Counted from the stretch's first letter, positions 1-13,038 are shown. The stretch is DNA of 64,000 nt from Actinomucor elegans (GCA_026027325.1 JAMSLZ010000001.1:2294001-2358000), one strand, 5' to 3'. The notes: a model not told the origin generated them from the sequence alone. Numbers and translations are program-made.

Positions 1-59
1 CTACGAATAGAACGCGTTAGAATTTTTTTAAGTTTAGTAGAACAGAATAGGCGCCTTAC

Positions 60-510
60 TTGCAATAATGGATGAGTTGATCTCAAAAACTCGACAAACT
101 TGGGGACAACACCTGTGCTAATAACATCCTTGATAGGTGGGTTCTTTTCCTTAGAAAGTAGCTTTCTGAACTTAGTGGTAGCATCATATTGCTTTTCGAC
201 ATCATTAGAATTCACGTCCTCGATCAAAGTCATTAAGTTGATATGTAACTATTACATGTTAGTTGATGCCTATATTTATTTATTGACATATACTTACATT
301 GACATCATCATCAACCTCGATATCTTCTTCGCTATCAGACATAGACGCGCTTGGAATGTTCATATTACGACGTTTTGTCAAATTTTCCTCACGCTTTTGT
401 TTTCTAATCTCGACAGTATGCTTTTGTCTACGATTTCTGACTTGATCAGAGCCAAAAGCATCTTTGTTTTTGAAATTGCTTTTTCTTTCTGCTGCGGAAC
501 CTTTATCCAT
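60..510 (-). CDS. SRP1: Importin subunit alpha (karyopherin alpha), 5' part only
   Basis: This is the N-terminal part of the adaptor that binds classical nuclear localisation signals and hands cargo to importin beta. Two coding exons are visible: 510..298 (71 codons) and 248..60 (63 codons), separated by a 49-nt GT..AG intron. Exon 1 carries the basic importin-beta-binding domain, with RNRRQKHTVEIRKQKREEN near residues 25-45, followed by a short acidic stretch. Exon 2 begins the armadillo repeats (YDATTKFRKLLSKEKNPPI and then VVPKFVEFLRST). A donor at 59 opens another intron whose acceptor AG lies at bases 2-1, so the next exon starts just outside the window. The family is normally about 530 residues, so roughly three quarters of the gene is missing. 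The ATG at 510 was chosen because it gives the usual short acidic/basic lead before the IBB domain. Identification is firm. Confidence 0.93.
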
Positions 511-1197
511 ATTTGCTACTGGTAGTCAACTATTCGGAATACAAGAGAGAAAGGGAAAGGGGAGGGAAAATTGATTCAAATAAAAAAAAAATGTGAAAAA
601 CGCGTCACTAGACAGTAGAACGGTGTTTCAATTTAACTCATCACATTTTCCATTATCCACCTGTTTGTCCCAAAATTGATTAGGAGTCTATCTATTGTTG
701 AGTAGCTTTATTATACAGAATTATGTTAAAAGTGATAAAACAGGATTTTTTGTTGATTTAAAATCCTATGTTATCCTTCATTGTTCAATGGCCACCTTCC
801 AATCAAAAATAAGTATGCTGTTACCAAGGCGCCATAGCAACGCTCGCGGAATACAAACCAGTGTATACCAATCAAATCCATCGATACATTAAGCCATCGC
901 TTGAGAATGTTCATTTTTAATATGGCTTATAATAATTTATTGTTTCTAATTCAAAACATCTATTGGTTTTACTTGTATATATTACTAGTGCTTGCTTTTT
1001 CCTATGAATGTATCGCGTCGAAGTACGGGCGCTATTTTTTTCTAGGTGTTAAGCAAATTTGTTTTTTTCTGTAGTCATAAAATCTCCGTCATCCAATCAA
1101 ATATCTAATCTAATTAACACTCCGTCTCAAGCTTTTGTAACGCGAAATCCTATATGATCGCGTAGCAAACCACTTCTTTCCATAACTTACTTTCGAC
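511..1197. promoter_or_regulatory. Divergent promoter region between importin alpha and XPF
   Basis: About 690 bp separate the two start codons and contain no credible ORF. Three copies of CCAATCAAA-like sequence on the plus strand (CCAAT at 799, 868 and 1093) look like CCAAT-box sites for a Hap/NF-Y complex. This is a motif match only; which gene they serve is inference. Confidence 0.35.
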
Positions 1198-4100
1198 ATG
1201 TTGGAATTTCAAAAGCAAATTCTAACTGAAATTGTCACAGAAGATGGCCTATTAGTTATTTCCCCAGGTTTAGGTTTATTTCGTATCCTATGCTCGCTTG
1301 TACAAATTTACTCGGGTGGAAACCACCTTGTATTATTGATAAATACGTCCAAAGAACAGGACGAATTATTACAAGAACAGTTAATAGCCAACGGAGTACC
1401 TCACGAACATCTTATTAAACGTATTGAATACAATACTCCTGCTGAAAAAAGGTTTTTTCTTTCTTTATATAAGCTGCCTTTTTGCTTGACATTGACTGTT
1501 TTGCGTGTTTAACAGAAGTAGCATGTACCGAGAAAGTGGTGTTTTTTCAATTACCTCGAGAATTTTAGCTGTAGACATGCTACTTGATCGAATTCCTACT
1601 TCATTGATCAATGGTATCATTGTCTATAACGCACATAGGTGAATTTCACTAATATATATACATATACATGTATACAAAACATGGACTAACCTTCATTTGT
1701 TACACACAGAGTGAAGTCCAATTCTATGGAAGAGTTGATCTTGCGAATATACAAAGAAAAGAACTTGGTATAAATATATATTTGGAGGCGTAATTTTACC
1801 ACTCCCTTGAATTAATTTTAGTTTGATATAGGAGGGTTTTATCAAAGCATTCTCTGATAGACCAGAAGCATTTGCTACTGGTTTTGCTCCATTACAAAGC
1901 ACCATGAAGTCTTTGTTTTTACGCAAGGTCCATTTATGGCCAAGGTTTCAAGTAATTGTATCTGAAAACTTGTCTCTATCCAATGGAAATGTAGTAGAAC
2001 TAAGGCAGCCTATGTCTGAAGCAATGGATACTATCCAACAAAGTTTGGTGCAATGTATGGAAGAAACGCTGACAGAACTACGAAGGTCCAATACAACAAT
2101 AGATATAGGCGAATTCACAATCGAGAATGCTTTCTTTAAATCGTTTGATGCTATCGTCAGACGTCAATTAGACCCTATCTGGCACCGTGTATCTCCTGCG
2201 TCCAAACAGTTAGTAGGCGATTTAAAGATTTTGCGTCAACTATTGGGATATTTGACAGCATATGACTGTGTATCATTTTACAGCTTCATCGAAACAGTCA
2301 TTGCTGCAAATACATCGCATGATGGTAAACAAGTGAGACACTCTCAGTGGTTGCTTACAGAGGCGGGCAATAGAGCTATTGGGGTAAGTCATCGTTGCTC
2401 GCTTTGTAACTGCTCTAACTTAACTCATTTGTATAGGCTGCCAGAAAGCGTGTTTATGTGAAACAAGGCGACGAGGAATTCAATGATTTACCAGAGCGAG
2501 AAGACGATGATTCAGAAATACCGAAGCACGTCAAACTAGTACTCGAGGAACAGCCTAAATGGGCGCTACTCAAGAACATTTTAACAGAGATTGAACAGGA
2601 TTCAATGACATTGAATGATGGACAAGGCGCTCCAGTCTTAATTATGGTGGCTGAAAAGAGAACTTGCTCACAATTGAAAGACTATATCACTCGAATGAAT
2701 GAAAACACACCCTTTTTAGATAAACTAGCTCATAGCTTCTTTAAATGGAGAGTCAATATACATAAGATGCAAAGTGCCAGTACGGCTCAGCAGCAACATT
2801 CAGCAGCTACTACTGCAGCAGATGCCAGAGGTAGAATGCCACCTAATAAACGTAGACGAGTAAGAGGTGGATCAACTACAGCTATAGGATCAGGCCGTTC
2901 ACACACAATAGCCGAAACATTTCGAAACGATGTCATTGAAAACGTAACAGCGTAAGTGCCATATGGCCCAAAAAAAAAAAAAATTCAAGGAAACTAATAG
3001 TATATAAAAAAGACTGGATGCTGATAATGACGAAGAAGATGATGACACAAAGTTTCATGGTGTTGGCCCTATTACAGACATAGACGAGATTCAAAGCAAT
3101 GTAGATGATATCAAAGCTACTTTTGAGGAGATACCCAATACCTCATTAATCACTATTCAGCATTATGAAGAAGACTTAAATGAGCAAATCTTGGAAGATA
3201 CACAGCCTCGTTTCATAATTATCTTTGATCCTAACCCTGCGTTTATTCGCCAAATAGAAGTATACCGTGCCACCTATCCTTCGATCAATATTAGAGTTTA
3301 CTTTATGTTGTACGAGAATTCAGTCGAAGAACAAAACTATCTTAGTCTAATTCGAAAGGAAAAAGAATCCTTTGAGCGCCTTATTCACGAGAAGTCTGTA
3401 AGTTTAGTTTAGGGAATCAGTCAATAAGTTCTAATTTTTTTTTCTCTAGATCATGGCTATTCCTTTGCCAGATAAGCGTAAAGACAAAGAAGATATCATA
3501 ATTCGCCCCAGTACAAGGATAGCAGGTGGACAAGTCAAAGTTTCAACAGGACCTCCAATTGTAACAGTAGATATGAGAGAATTTCGTAGTTCATTGCCAC
3601 CTATCTTGTATGCTGAAGGCATCAAGATTGTGCCTTGTACCTTGCAGGTAGGAGATTATATTTTGAGTCCAGAGATGTGTGTGGAACGTAAATCTATTGC
3701 AGATCTTATACAGTCATTCAACTCTGGCAGATTGTAAGATGTTCTTATTGTAGATTATGCAGTATACTAACTTAAAACCTATTATAGATATACGCAATGT
3801 GAAAGTATGTCTTTACATTACAAGATACCCATTTTATTGATTGAGTTTGATCAAAACAAGTCATTCTCACTACAGGTATGTTGCTTCTATAGGAAGGCAC
3901 CATGAAAGCTTACTGTGCTTTTAATAGGCCGTTTCAGAAATGAGAGAAAACATTAGGACAACTGACTTGTCATCCAAACTGGTGTTACTTACTTTAGCTT
4001 TTCCAAAGCTAAGAATAATCTGGTCCTCGAGTCCCCATGAAACTGCTAAAATATTCTGCGAGTTAAAGGTAAGAAACGAACTTTTACATACTGAATCTGA

Positions 4101-4426
4101 CATATACTATAGAAAACTGAAGAAGAACCTGACTCTGAAGCAGCTGCAGCCATAGGTGCTGAAGCTGGAGAAGATGGAGAGACTGTCTATAATATGACGC
4201 CCCAAGTAAGAATATGCATCTATAAGGTCAATTATATTTTTCCAACTAGATTTATCAATAGGATATCTTGAGAAGTATGCCTGGCGTTACTTCTGCCAAC
4301 TACAAGCTCATTATGAATGATATGGAAGACTTAAGCGAACTGATGCGAGCAAGTCAAAAGCGGCTTAAAGATCTGATTGGAGAGGAGTTTGGCCGCAAGT
4401 TGTACAACTTTATTCACAAGAAATAG
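1198..4426 (+). CDS. ERCC4: DNA repair endonuclease XPF/ERCC4 (Rad1/Rad16 family)
   Basis: This is the catalytic subunit of the structure-specific XPF-ERCC1 nuclease, which cuts 5' of lesions in nucleotide excision repair and acts in crosslink repair. I reconstruct 11 exons: 1198-1451, 1516-1638, 1710-1767, 1832-2383, 2437-2951, 3013-3397, 3450-3733, 3788-3875, 3928-4068, 4113-4205 and 4262-4426. Together they give 885 codons, close to the usual ~900. The degenerate SF2 helicase-like half starts at once ([13 protein letters not shown]; later [14 protein letters not shown] and EGFIKAFSD). The nuclease domain has [19 protein letters not shown], the ERKxxxD active site lying at about 3684-3700. 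The last exon encodes the tandem helix-hairpin-helix that binds ERCC1 ([19 protein letters not shown]). A basic patch ([11 protein letters not shown]) in exon 5 may be a nuclear localisation signal. The first donor (GTTTTT) is weak but keeps frame. The next gene begins 111 bp downstream. Confidence 0.95.
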
Positions 4427-4537
4427 CTAGCACGAGACTAGAATCAATAAAAGGCTTAAGCTAATAACGCTTTCTACACGTCTTTTTTTTTTTTTTTTTA
4501 CTTTCTTTTTACTTTCTTTTCCTTACATTTGATTTGA

Positions 4538-4829
4538 ATGACTAGACAGCAAACAGTTTCTGAAACTAAACTTCGAAAGATTCTTGAACTTAATGGCAAA
4601 TTAAAGCAACAGCTCAACATTCCTCGAATTCCAGTTTCCGAAGCCAGTCGCTCGTAATTGTTTGAATTTCTAGGAAATCATTTAAATGTATTAACTGATT
4701 TCTCCTAGATTGATTGAATACTGTCAAGCAACTCCTGACCTAATGCTTCCATCTGTCTGGGGAAATAGACATCCCGACCCATTTGCCGAGCCTGCTAATG
4801 GTTGTGGTGCATCATGTGTAATCATGTAA
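4538..4829 (+). CDS. Heterotrimeric G-protein gamma subunit
   Basis: This small membrane-anchored protein pairs with G-beta in pheromone and nutrient signalling. Two exons (4538-4653 and 4709-4829) encode 78 residues. Residues about 8-60 form the GGL helix typical of G-gamma (KLRKILELNGKLKQQLNIPR, then SEASRSLIEYC and the ATPDLMLPSVWG turn). The protein ends in a perfect CaaX box, CVIM, preceded by a further cysteine in NGCGASC; these are the expected farnesylation and possible palmitoylation sites. The length and the exact C-terminal end at the CaaX box make the model secure. It lies 111 bp after the XPF stop on the same strand. The 55-nt intron has canonical GTAATT..CTAG ends. Confidence 0.9.
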
Positions 4830-5110
4830 TTCGAAAACGACCGAAACCCTACCTATTTAACTGTGAAAGCCCCCTTTTTTGATAAATATATACCCCGCAT
4901 AAACTGTTCTTCATCCCTCTTGCCTATTAATACCTTTTTCACCTCTATCTGTAATCTTGAAGTCTATAATACTTCGAGAAAAAAAATCGTAGGTCAATGT
5001 CTGGCCTATATAATAATATGTAATCTAAATAAAAAAAAATACAATCAGTTAATGCGATATATATTGTAGTTCATAGTCATAGGCATGTATTGTTGTAGCT
5101 AGACTTGATT

Positions 5111-5142
5111 AAAAAAAAAAAAAAAAAGAGAGAGAGAGAGAG
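5111..5142. repeat. A17 tract followed by (GA)n microsatellite
   Basis: Seventeen A residues run directly into about eight GA units in the intergenic space before LYS12. It is a simple-sequence tract. The rest of 4830-5559 shows no ORF apart from pyrimidine-rich leader sequence near 5515-5540. Confidence 0.9.
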
Positions 5143-5559
5143 ATAACAAGTTAATTCTGGAACCTGTCAGATTTTAGATTATCAGCAACTACTTCTAAAT
5201 AGCACGGTTTTTGTGTACCCACCAAAAACATCGCTTTTTTTTGAAGGTATTGAAATCAACTTGATCCTGAAGGCTAATTCAAAAACTACCGAGTTGAGAG
5301 ACAGGATTATCGTATACGCAAAAACTATCGAAGACTTATAAATCATGTCTAAGTGGGCCTTGTAAGAAGATCAAACAAAGATCTCTGCCATCAAAGCATC
5401 AAAAAGAAGTTACCTTATATGGGTGCGATCATCTCATCTTTAGTGACCGCCACTTTTGATATGATTGAATCAGCGCTGATCCTTATGCTAATAAAACGCT
5501 TCTACACCCATTGATTCTTTCTTTCTTTCTCTCTACTTTTTATACAAACAAATTAAACA

Positions 5560-7001
<1,442 letters not shown>

Positions 7002-7293
7002 AGATTACCATCCTTTCCACTCGTTCTCCCCGTACATTGACGTATTTCCCCATATCTCATCATCTGTAAAATAATAAATTGCCATATCCCTTTTTGAATA
7101 GACCAAATGTGAAAATGAACTAGCTCTTATAATAACCCAGGAACAAATCTCGTATATAAGATTGATAATCGTTTAAACAACGTGGAAAATACAATATTAT
7201 ACCGTCGAACCCCTCTAGTGTTTATTTATGTTATATATATGCAATTATTTGTTTTCGTTATAAAGTAATGATAGATAATTATATTATCTCTGC

Positions 7294-7295
<2 letters not shown>

Positions 7296-7331
<36 letters not shown>
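7296..7331. repeat. Poly(T) tract, 36 nt
   Basis: An uninterrupted run of 36 T residues lies about 290 bp after the LYS12 stop. Similar runs occur at 12269-12299 (T31), 61050-61076 (A27) and 63018-63046 (A29), all outside coding exons. Confidence 0.95.
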
Positions 7332-7336
<5 letters not shown>

Positions 7337-8330
7337 AGACGTGCTCTCTTTGAGTATTCTTATATATTAATAGACTTAGCAGCTTATTGTAAGCATGTAT
7401 ACTAATCAAGCTCGAAGTTTGACTGAAATCTGTGGCAGATATAATAATACATTACTGCGTTGCAGTTGAACAAAAATTTTAATAAATCTGGTTGCTTGTT
7501 CTGAGTAAAGACTGTTATATCACTATCTTTCAGGAGATCTGGACATACCATTATACTTGTATCCTTGCTATGCTCCCTTCACCTTAGATACCTACAACAG
7601 TTAAAACTATCATTTTGCGCCTCGTATTTGCCTCACCTATGGAGCATTCAAATAATAATTATAGACCAGAATATGATAAAAAATTCAATAAATACCCATT
7701 TAACACAATGCGATATCTAATTGAAATTTATAGACTTTATAAACCTATTTTATGCAAAATGTATAAGTTTCTTCCAAACAAGGATTCTAATAGATGTAAT
7801 AGCTTAATCTGAACATGCTCAATCATTAGATGTGACATTAGATCAGAATATGAAAAATACCAAAATGTCAAAAATAACGATTTTTGAGAAAAAAAACCTT
7901 CCTACAAGGGGGGTATAATCTTGAAGCCTGGATTTTTTTAAACGTTACTTTTTTTTTGTAAAGCATAAACAGGACTAAATTGCCAGTAAGGTATTCTTCC
8001 TACTTTTTTTTAATACGTCCACAACTTGCATATTTCTTAAGGTAAGAAAATGCAAAATAAATAAGTATGTATACTCAGGTGTATGACACCTACTTGATTG
8101 TAATCTATGCCTCCTAAATATTGTCTTCTAGTTTTATTTAAAAATGCAAAATTCCAAAAAGTTGGTCTAAGGAGTGTCTTTGGGATTTTTCTGAAATGGG
8201 GCCACCTCTAACAGATCTATATTGGTACCTATAACAGAACTACTTTTTAACAGAAACATGATTAACATTTTGCATTTTAGGAATTATCTGTAGAATACAT
8301 ACATTTCAAATAAACTGGATATTTAAATTC

Positions 8331-8380
8331 ATAGATCTCTCCATCGATCTCGGTCAGATTTTATCTGCTATATAGTCCAT
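8331..8380 (+). repeat. Dispersed intergenic repeat, copy 1
   Basis: It contains ATAGATCTCTCCATCGATC followed by TCGGTCAGATTTTATCTG. It shares GATCTCTC and the 12-mer CGATCTCGGTCA with the copy at 31781, and the ATAGATCTCTC start with other copies. Confidence 0.5.
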
Positions 8381-8938
8381 ACCCAAAACGGGCTGCAGGA
8401 AGCATTAGGGTTTAGTTTTGCCGCATTATATATATATATTGTATATATTGATAACATTTAGTTTATTTAATATACGTTCTAGTTATCGATTTGATTAGGT
8501 ATATATTGGGTTTACTACACAGAAGACTTAGACCTTCATATAAAGACATTCCAAATGAGCAGAATACATAAGTCTTTCAAAAAAATCTGATAAACTACCT
8601 TTGTGGTGTTGCAGCTAAATCAAATCGTCTCTTAGACCTGCATTGTAGCGTTGATATCACATAAAATAAGATAAGTGTGCAGGCGGCGACATTTCATATG
8701 ACCATAATAGTGTTATGATAAGCGCTTTGCCTTTGCAAGTTCCAGAATTTTCGATTGAAAAGAAGTTAATACGCTTATTTTGACAAATTGGCTAATAGCG
8801 ATAGACAAGCACTTCCAATATAGACATAATTTTCATAACCGCACAAGATAAAGGTTTTATATATACAGAGTGCGATAGATAATACAAAAGTAGATGGCTG
8901 TTATATCCATACTGACTGAAGATTTACAACTCTTACGA

Positions 8939-9220
8939 TTAACAAACTGCAGCTTTCTCTGCTGATAATGATCTACTGGATGTTCCATTTTGCTCTAGAA
9001 TGTGTTGCTCAATACGAGCAGCATTTGTACGACTTTTAAAGCCGCAGGGGCCGCCATGCTGATCACATTTACGAATCTTTCTATTCACAGTGCGTGTTTT
9101 ACGTACATATCTTTTATAGGTAGAGGTACTCGCTGGAAATAACTCCTGGTGGGTATAGTATATTGCGCAGATTAAAATTACATGTCTGTTAGGAACACCT
9201 CCTATACATCGATTATGGGG
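8939..9220 (-). pseudogene. Open frame of 93 codons without a start; possible decayed gene
   Basis: Reading the minus strand from the in-frame stop at 9223-9221 down to the TAA at 8941-8939 gives 93 uninterrupted codons with no methionine. The composition is protein-like rather than the K/N/I/F-rich output of random AT-rich DNA: it includes YTHQELFPASTSTYKRYVR, VNRKIRKCDQHGGPCGF and SRTNAARIEQHILEQNG. The Cys/His spacing KCDQHGGPC is loosely zinc-finger-like, but I do not recognise a family. No convincing initiating exon was found upstream; the nearest codons in a neighbouring frame contain stops. It could be a decayed gene, an internal exon, or a chance open frame. Confidence 0.3.
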
Positions 9221-9414
9221 CTAGTACTTTATTATGTATGGCTAAGCCTATCTTTTCTACCATAAATCTCTCAATATACCATTTCTCTTGAGATTAACTG
9301 TATTCAGGGACCATTGTACCTGATAATGCCTCAGTTGAATACTTGCTTAATTTTCGAAGTTTTGGAGATCGTTAGAGAAGGATTTGGAACAAACAGCAGT
9401 TGATAGACAGTTTC

Positions 9415-9577
9415 TATATAAATAAACATCAGTTTTATCACATAAAAAACCATTCTTTTCAAACTTTCTATCTTTAAAATAAAAGTTTCGTATTTATAAT
9501 AGTAAGTCATGCTCCCAAATAATATCTGGTAGTTTCATTGTGTTTAATATGTTTTTCTTCTCAAAATGATAGATAGT
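9415..9577 (+). promoter_or_regulatory. TATA box, 5' leader and 5'-UTR intron of cysteine-rich peptide copy 1
   Basis: TATATAAATA sits at 9415-9424 and is followed by an ACATC block. A GTAAGT donor lies at 9502 and an AG acceptor at 9572 or 9576, just before the ATG at 9578. The same order and spacing recur upstream of the other two paralogues. Confidence 0.55.
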
Positions 9578-9775
9578 ATGTATTCCAAATGCTTGTTCAT
9601 CCTTTTTGTATTATGCACTATTGCTTCAATTGTGATAGCCGAGCCTCAGAGACAAGCTTGCGAACATTATTGTATATACTAACACGAGAAATGTCGCGAT
9701 AATCCTCGTGAAACCTCTTGTGATCATATCAAAAATGAATGTTACAATTCTTGTGCAGCAAAATATTCAAGATAG
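9578..9775 (+). pseudogene. Small secreted cysteine-rich peptide, copy 1, interrupted by an in-frame TAA
   Basis: The frame begins MYSKCLFILFVLCTIAS, a signal peptide closely matching the paralogue at 10921 (both start MYSK). After 34 codons a TAA at 9680-9682 interrupts the frame, which then continues in phase to the TAG at 9773-9775. The six mature cysteines keep the family spacing C-x3-C-x6-C-x8-C-x6-C-x3-C only if the stop codon is counted as one residue, which shows that the interruption is a recent point change within an intact frame. The tail ends AAKYS, like EAKYS in copy 3. The promoter and leader intron are intact, so it may still be transcribed. Stop readthrough or a base-call error are alternatives. 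Function is unknown; it was presumably secreted. Confidence 0.6.
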
Positions 9776-10770
9776 AAGTAACATCAACTCTTTTGTACCT
9801 TTAAAAACTATCATGATAACCTTATTAAAATAAAGCTAAACTATATAGTGATAGACTACACAAGTCTCATCCTTAGATAATAGTATACAGCTATATTAAA
9901 GGCTTATTCGTCATTTTCACGATCTATGTAGCCGTTTAAAAGCGAATGCTCTTGAATCGATTATGACTTCATAAAGTAGGCGTGCTATCGATGTCCATCT
10001 TTGTGAATATGAAATTGCAAGTGCTTTAATTCTCCTGATAGCTACTTAACAATTGCCTTTATCACGATCCTCGGAGTTAAAGCAAATTAACGCTGATTTG
10101 GTTCGCATACTGCATTATCGAGATAATTACCCCAAGTTAAATTTTTAGGATAGAAACGTATTGAGTGTATATATATATATATATATAGATAGATATTCTT
10201 CGTGGTAGATGCAATTTATTATGCTGCATAGTTGGTGGATGGTGACATACGTTATTAACTTGAAACACGGGTTTAGAATATATGATAATATATAGTCCAG
10301 CTTGTTCTTTATTATCTTCTGTCGAAAGTAGGAAGTATACGGCTTAAAAAGCATATTATCGCATAAATATCTATACAAAGATCAATCCTTTAAGACAGGT
10401 CAATAATAGATCATTTACGTATTGATTCGGATCCTTTCGATCGTTATCAATTAGTACTGTGTTCGTGCATTTAGTTATGAAGAAAGTTTATTCGTATTCG
10501 TTCATCAATAAAAAAAATATGAGTCTATTTACTCTGTTAATATACATACACGATATTTAAAGCGGTAATATAGTATTAACATATATATGGTACGAGAGGA
10601 CTATTATCTGAAAGGCTCCGAGAAATAGGGTTCTCTCAGATAGCTTAGTTTATAATTCATCGTAATTAGAACGGCTTGTTATCTAATCCAGATTAAAATA
10701 CGTTAGACACTATATGCTGTTTGCTTTGAAGAGATAATTGGAGGAACAGCATAGAGAAAGAAAAATCTTT

Positions 10771-10920
10771 TATATAAATAGGTAGACATCTTCCATCGTC
10801 AGAAGGACCACTTCTTTTCAACTATATAGGATAATCCTATATCTCTTGTAAGTGAAATTTACTTGGTTGTTTCAGTTATACTTAATATACTTTATTCGAA
10901 ATGATAGGCTTCAGCTAATC
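10771..10920 (+). promoter_or_regulatory. TATA box, 5' leader and 5'-UTR intron of cysteine-rich peptide copy 2
   Basis: TATATAAATA at 10771-10780 is followed by GACATC, a CTTCTTTTCAA block resembling copy 1, and a GTAAGT donor at 10848. The likely acceptor is at 10907 or 10914, directly before the ATG at 10921. The TATA-to-donor distance is 77 nt (87 in copy 1, 78 in copy 3). Confidence 0.55.
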
Positions 10921-11091
10921 ATGTATTCCAAAAATCTAATTATCCTCTTTACCTTGAGTGTTTTTGTTTCAGAAGCAATGGTCCATGCTAAAACATCTTG
11001 CGAAGACAAGTGCATGAAGCAAGTCTACCCTTGTACTACTGGTTCATTCGACTGCCAAATTGCATATCAGTTCTGTTTGGAGACATGTTAA
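10921..11091 (+). CDS. Small secreted cysteine-rich peptide, copy 2
   Basis: This encodes a 56-residue precursor. Residues 1-23 (MYSKNLIILFTLSVFVSEAM and VHA) form a signal peptide. The mature part of about 33 residues has six cysteines at 27, 31, 38, 45, 52 and 56, giving C-x3-C-x6-C-x6-C-x6-C-x3-C, the last being the final residue. I chose the ATG at 10921 rather than an upstream in-frame ATG-less extension because it aligns with the MYSK/MFSK starts of the two neighbouring paralogues and follows the shared leader intron. The paired CxxxC motifs recall disulfide-stapled helical hairpins, but no known family is recognised. It lies between copies 1 and 3 in the same orientation, about 1.1 and 1.9 kb away. 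Likely an extracellular effector-like or signalling peptide; that role is inference only. Confidence 0.65.
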   Translation: MYSKNLIILFTLSVFVSEAMVHAKTSCEDKCMKQVYPCTTGSFDCQIAYQFCLETC

Positions 11092-12266
11092 TAGGTATAT
11101 CCAAAACACAGCGCTAGCCATTTAAAATATCCTAATAAAGAGGGGAATAACCAAAGAAAGAGAGAAATTCTTTTACTATATCTCAGTCTATGATTACTAT
11201 GACTGATAGATCTAGTCTATCGTTTAGCTACTGATCAGTGGCAGGTCAAGGTGATGCGCAAAAAAAAAAAAAAAATTACACAACGCACAATAATGTTTTT
11301 GAGTTATTAGTAGACATAAACGTACCATGTAGGTCCCATATACTTGAGGTATTTGAAACAGTACAATCTAAACATATAATACCGGGAACTGATGCGTTCT
11401 ACGAATTGTGTTTTTTGAAGTGTCATCAGATGTTAACTCTGAAAGCTACCTTTAAGAGTATTTTACCATGCTTTTGCCTAGAGAAAGTACTATAATAGAT
11501 ATTATAACTAACCTTTCATAACTGCATATGTTTATTTGCAATCATAAATGTTACACATTTCTATCCTAGTTAGATAATATATATATATACCAAAGGCTTA
11601 CTCATTTTTTTTCATCTCGCGTATTATAGTTTTGACGTTATTTGATTAATCACTCGAAACATGCAAGTTCAACTGTGCTGTTATAATTTGTTCATTCCAA
11701 TCTGAAAAGGAAGATTGCATCCTAGTCAGATGTCTACGTGGCAAAAAATACAGTAACAGATATAATCAACATAAACTTCTTTTCTCACTAGAACTTTTAA
11801 ATAATTTACGTGAATAGGTATAAAGTATAGGGATATTGAAAAGAACAGAAAGAATATTCTAACTAACGAATAGCCTAATGAGGTATTCCAGTATTTTTTC
11901 AGGTATTTATAAAGAGGATAATATTATAAATGATTACAATAGGCTTGGATACATGACATTAAAAAAGAATCTGGTGTATTGTACTTCAGAGCTTCTACTT
12001 TTATTCTGTAATAATTTTGATACTGCTATTTCCAATCCTTATATACGTTCTTGAAATAAACAAATAGCTTAATACACTTTAATACATGTATAGTGACCCT
12101 GACAACTTCAGGAGGTAATCAACATACAATCTTTAAAGGGAGTGTGTATCTAGACAATACTATGCGATGTCAAGATACAAGTACTACACATATTCAAGTT
12201 TTCAGCTCATCTAATCTGGCGTACAATGTTTAACAGATCTCAAGCTGTACAATATAGAGATCTTGG

Positions 12267-12302
<36 letters not shown>

Positions 12303-12875
12303 TTAATAAACAAACCGCACGCTCAGCATGATCGAATTGTTAAAGTCCCTCTTGTAGTAGAAATCATTTTATATTCCATATAACTCTCAGGCCCTATACA
12401 TGCCATATATTGTTGAACTTACTATGCTAATCATTATTGATATCTGATGTACTTAAATATTAAGTATTATATATCCAAAGGTTTGGGCGTAAAGCTCAAA
12501 CTGAGCCTTTATCATTACAGAGTGGGTAATTCATTAACAGCGCCCTCCTTCGATTTCTTTTGATTGTTACTTATACATGTTCTACATTAAAACGTTTAGC
12601 AATACATGGGATTTGCGCGGTTCTTAAAGGCAGTATTTAAATGACTGATGTATACGTTTAATAAGTATGCTATTTAGTATACCTCTTAGGGCTTTGTATT
12701 ATTCCTTAAGGCTCATTATATACGTATTCAGTTGGATAATACAAAATCGGCCTAAAGGCTCCGGAAACAGTAACTGTTCAGGCATACTTTTGTAATCATA
12801 GGAGTTTAGGCACATGATAATGAATTGATTGTTCAGCACATTATGGTTATACAATGTTGTAAATACACACTTTTT
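11092..12875. other. Gene-free spacer within the peptide cluster
   Basis: This AT-rich spacer contains a T31 run at 12269-12299. A 85-codon frame at 11238-11495 begins with GTG and a poly-lysine run of A residues and is probably not a gene. Nothing else is supported. Confidence 0.55.
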
Positions 12876-13038
12876 TATATAAATATGTAGTAATTCAACA
12901 AAAGGATGATTTATCTTTATTATAGTTATAATAGTAGTCACTTCATACCAAAAGTAAGTAGCATGCCCGCAAAATCTTTCTGTTATGCTTAAAATACTTT
13001 TGTTATATATGCTTTATAAGATTCGCTGTCAAAATTAC
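12876..13038 (+). promoter_or_regulatory. TATA box, 5' leader and 5'-UTR intron of cysteine-rich peptide copy 3
   Basis: TATATAAATA at 12876-12885 lies 78 nt before a GTAAGT donor at 12954. The sequence after the donor (GTAAGTAGCATGCCCGCAAA) resembles copy 1 (GTAAGTCATGCTCCCAAATA). A likely acceptor AG is at 13019-13020 and the ATG at 13039. Confidence 0.5.

Larger units (their letters stand above)
7002..9414. other. Gene-poor AT-rich stretch
   Basis: No supported gene lies here. The stretch holds a T36 run at 7296-7331, one copy of the dispersed repeat near 8331, a methionine-less open frame on the minus strand at 8939-9220 (listed separately), and many short AT-rich frames that look random. 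Confidence 0.6.

Noticed and set aside
100..525. 141-codon plus-strand frame
   Set aside because: It is the antisense shadow of the importin-alpha exons and intron, whose protein is unmistakable on the minus strand.
11238..11495. 85-codon frame beginning with GTG and a lysine run
   Set aside because: The start is not ATG, the lysines come from a poly(A) run, there is no recognisable motif, and length is near chance for this composition.
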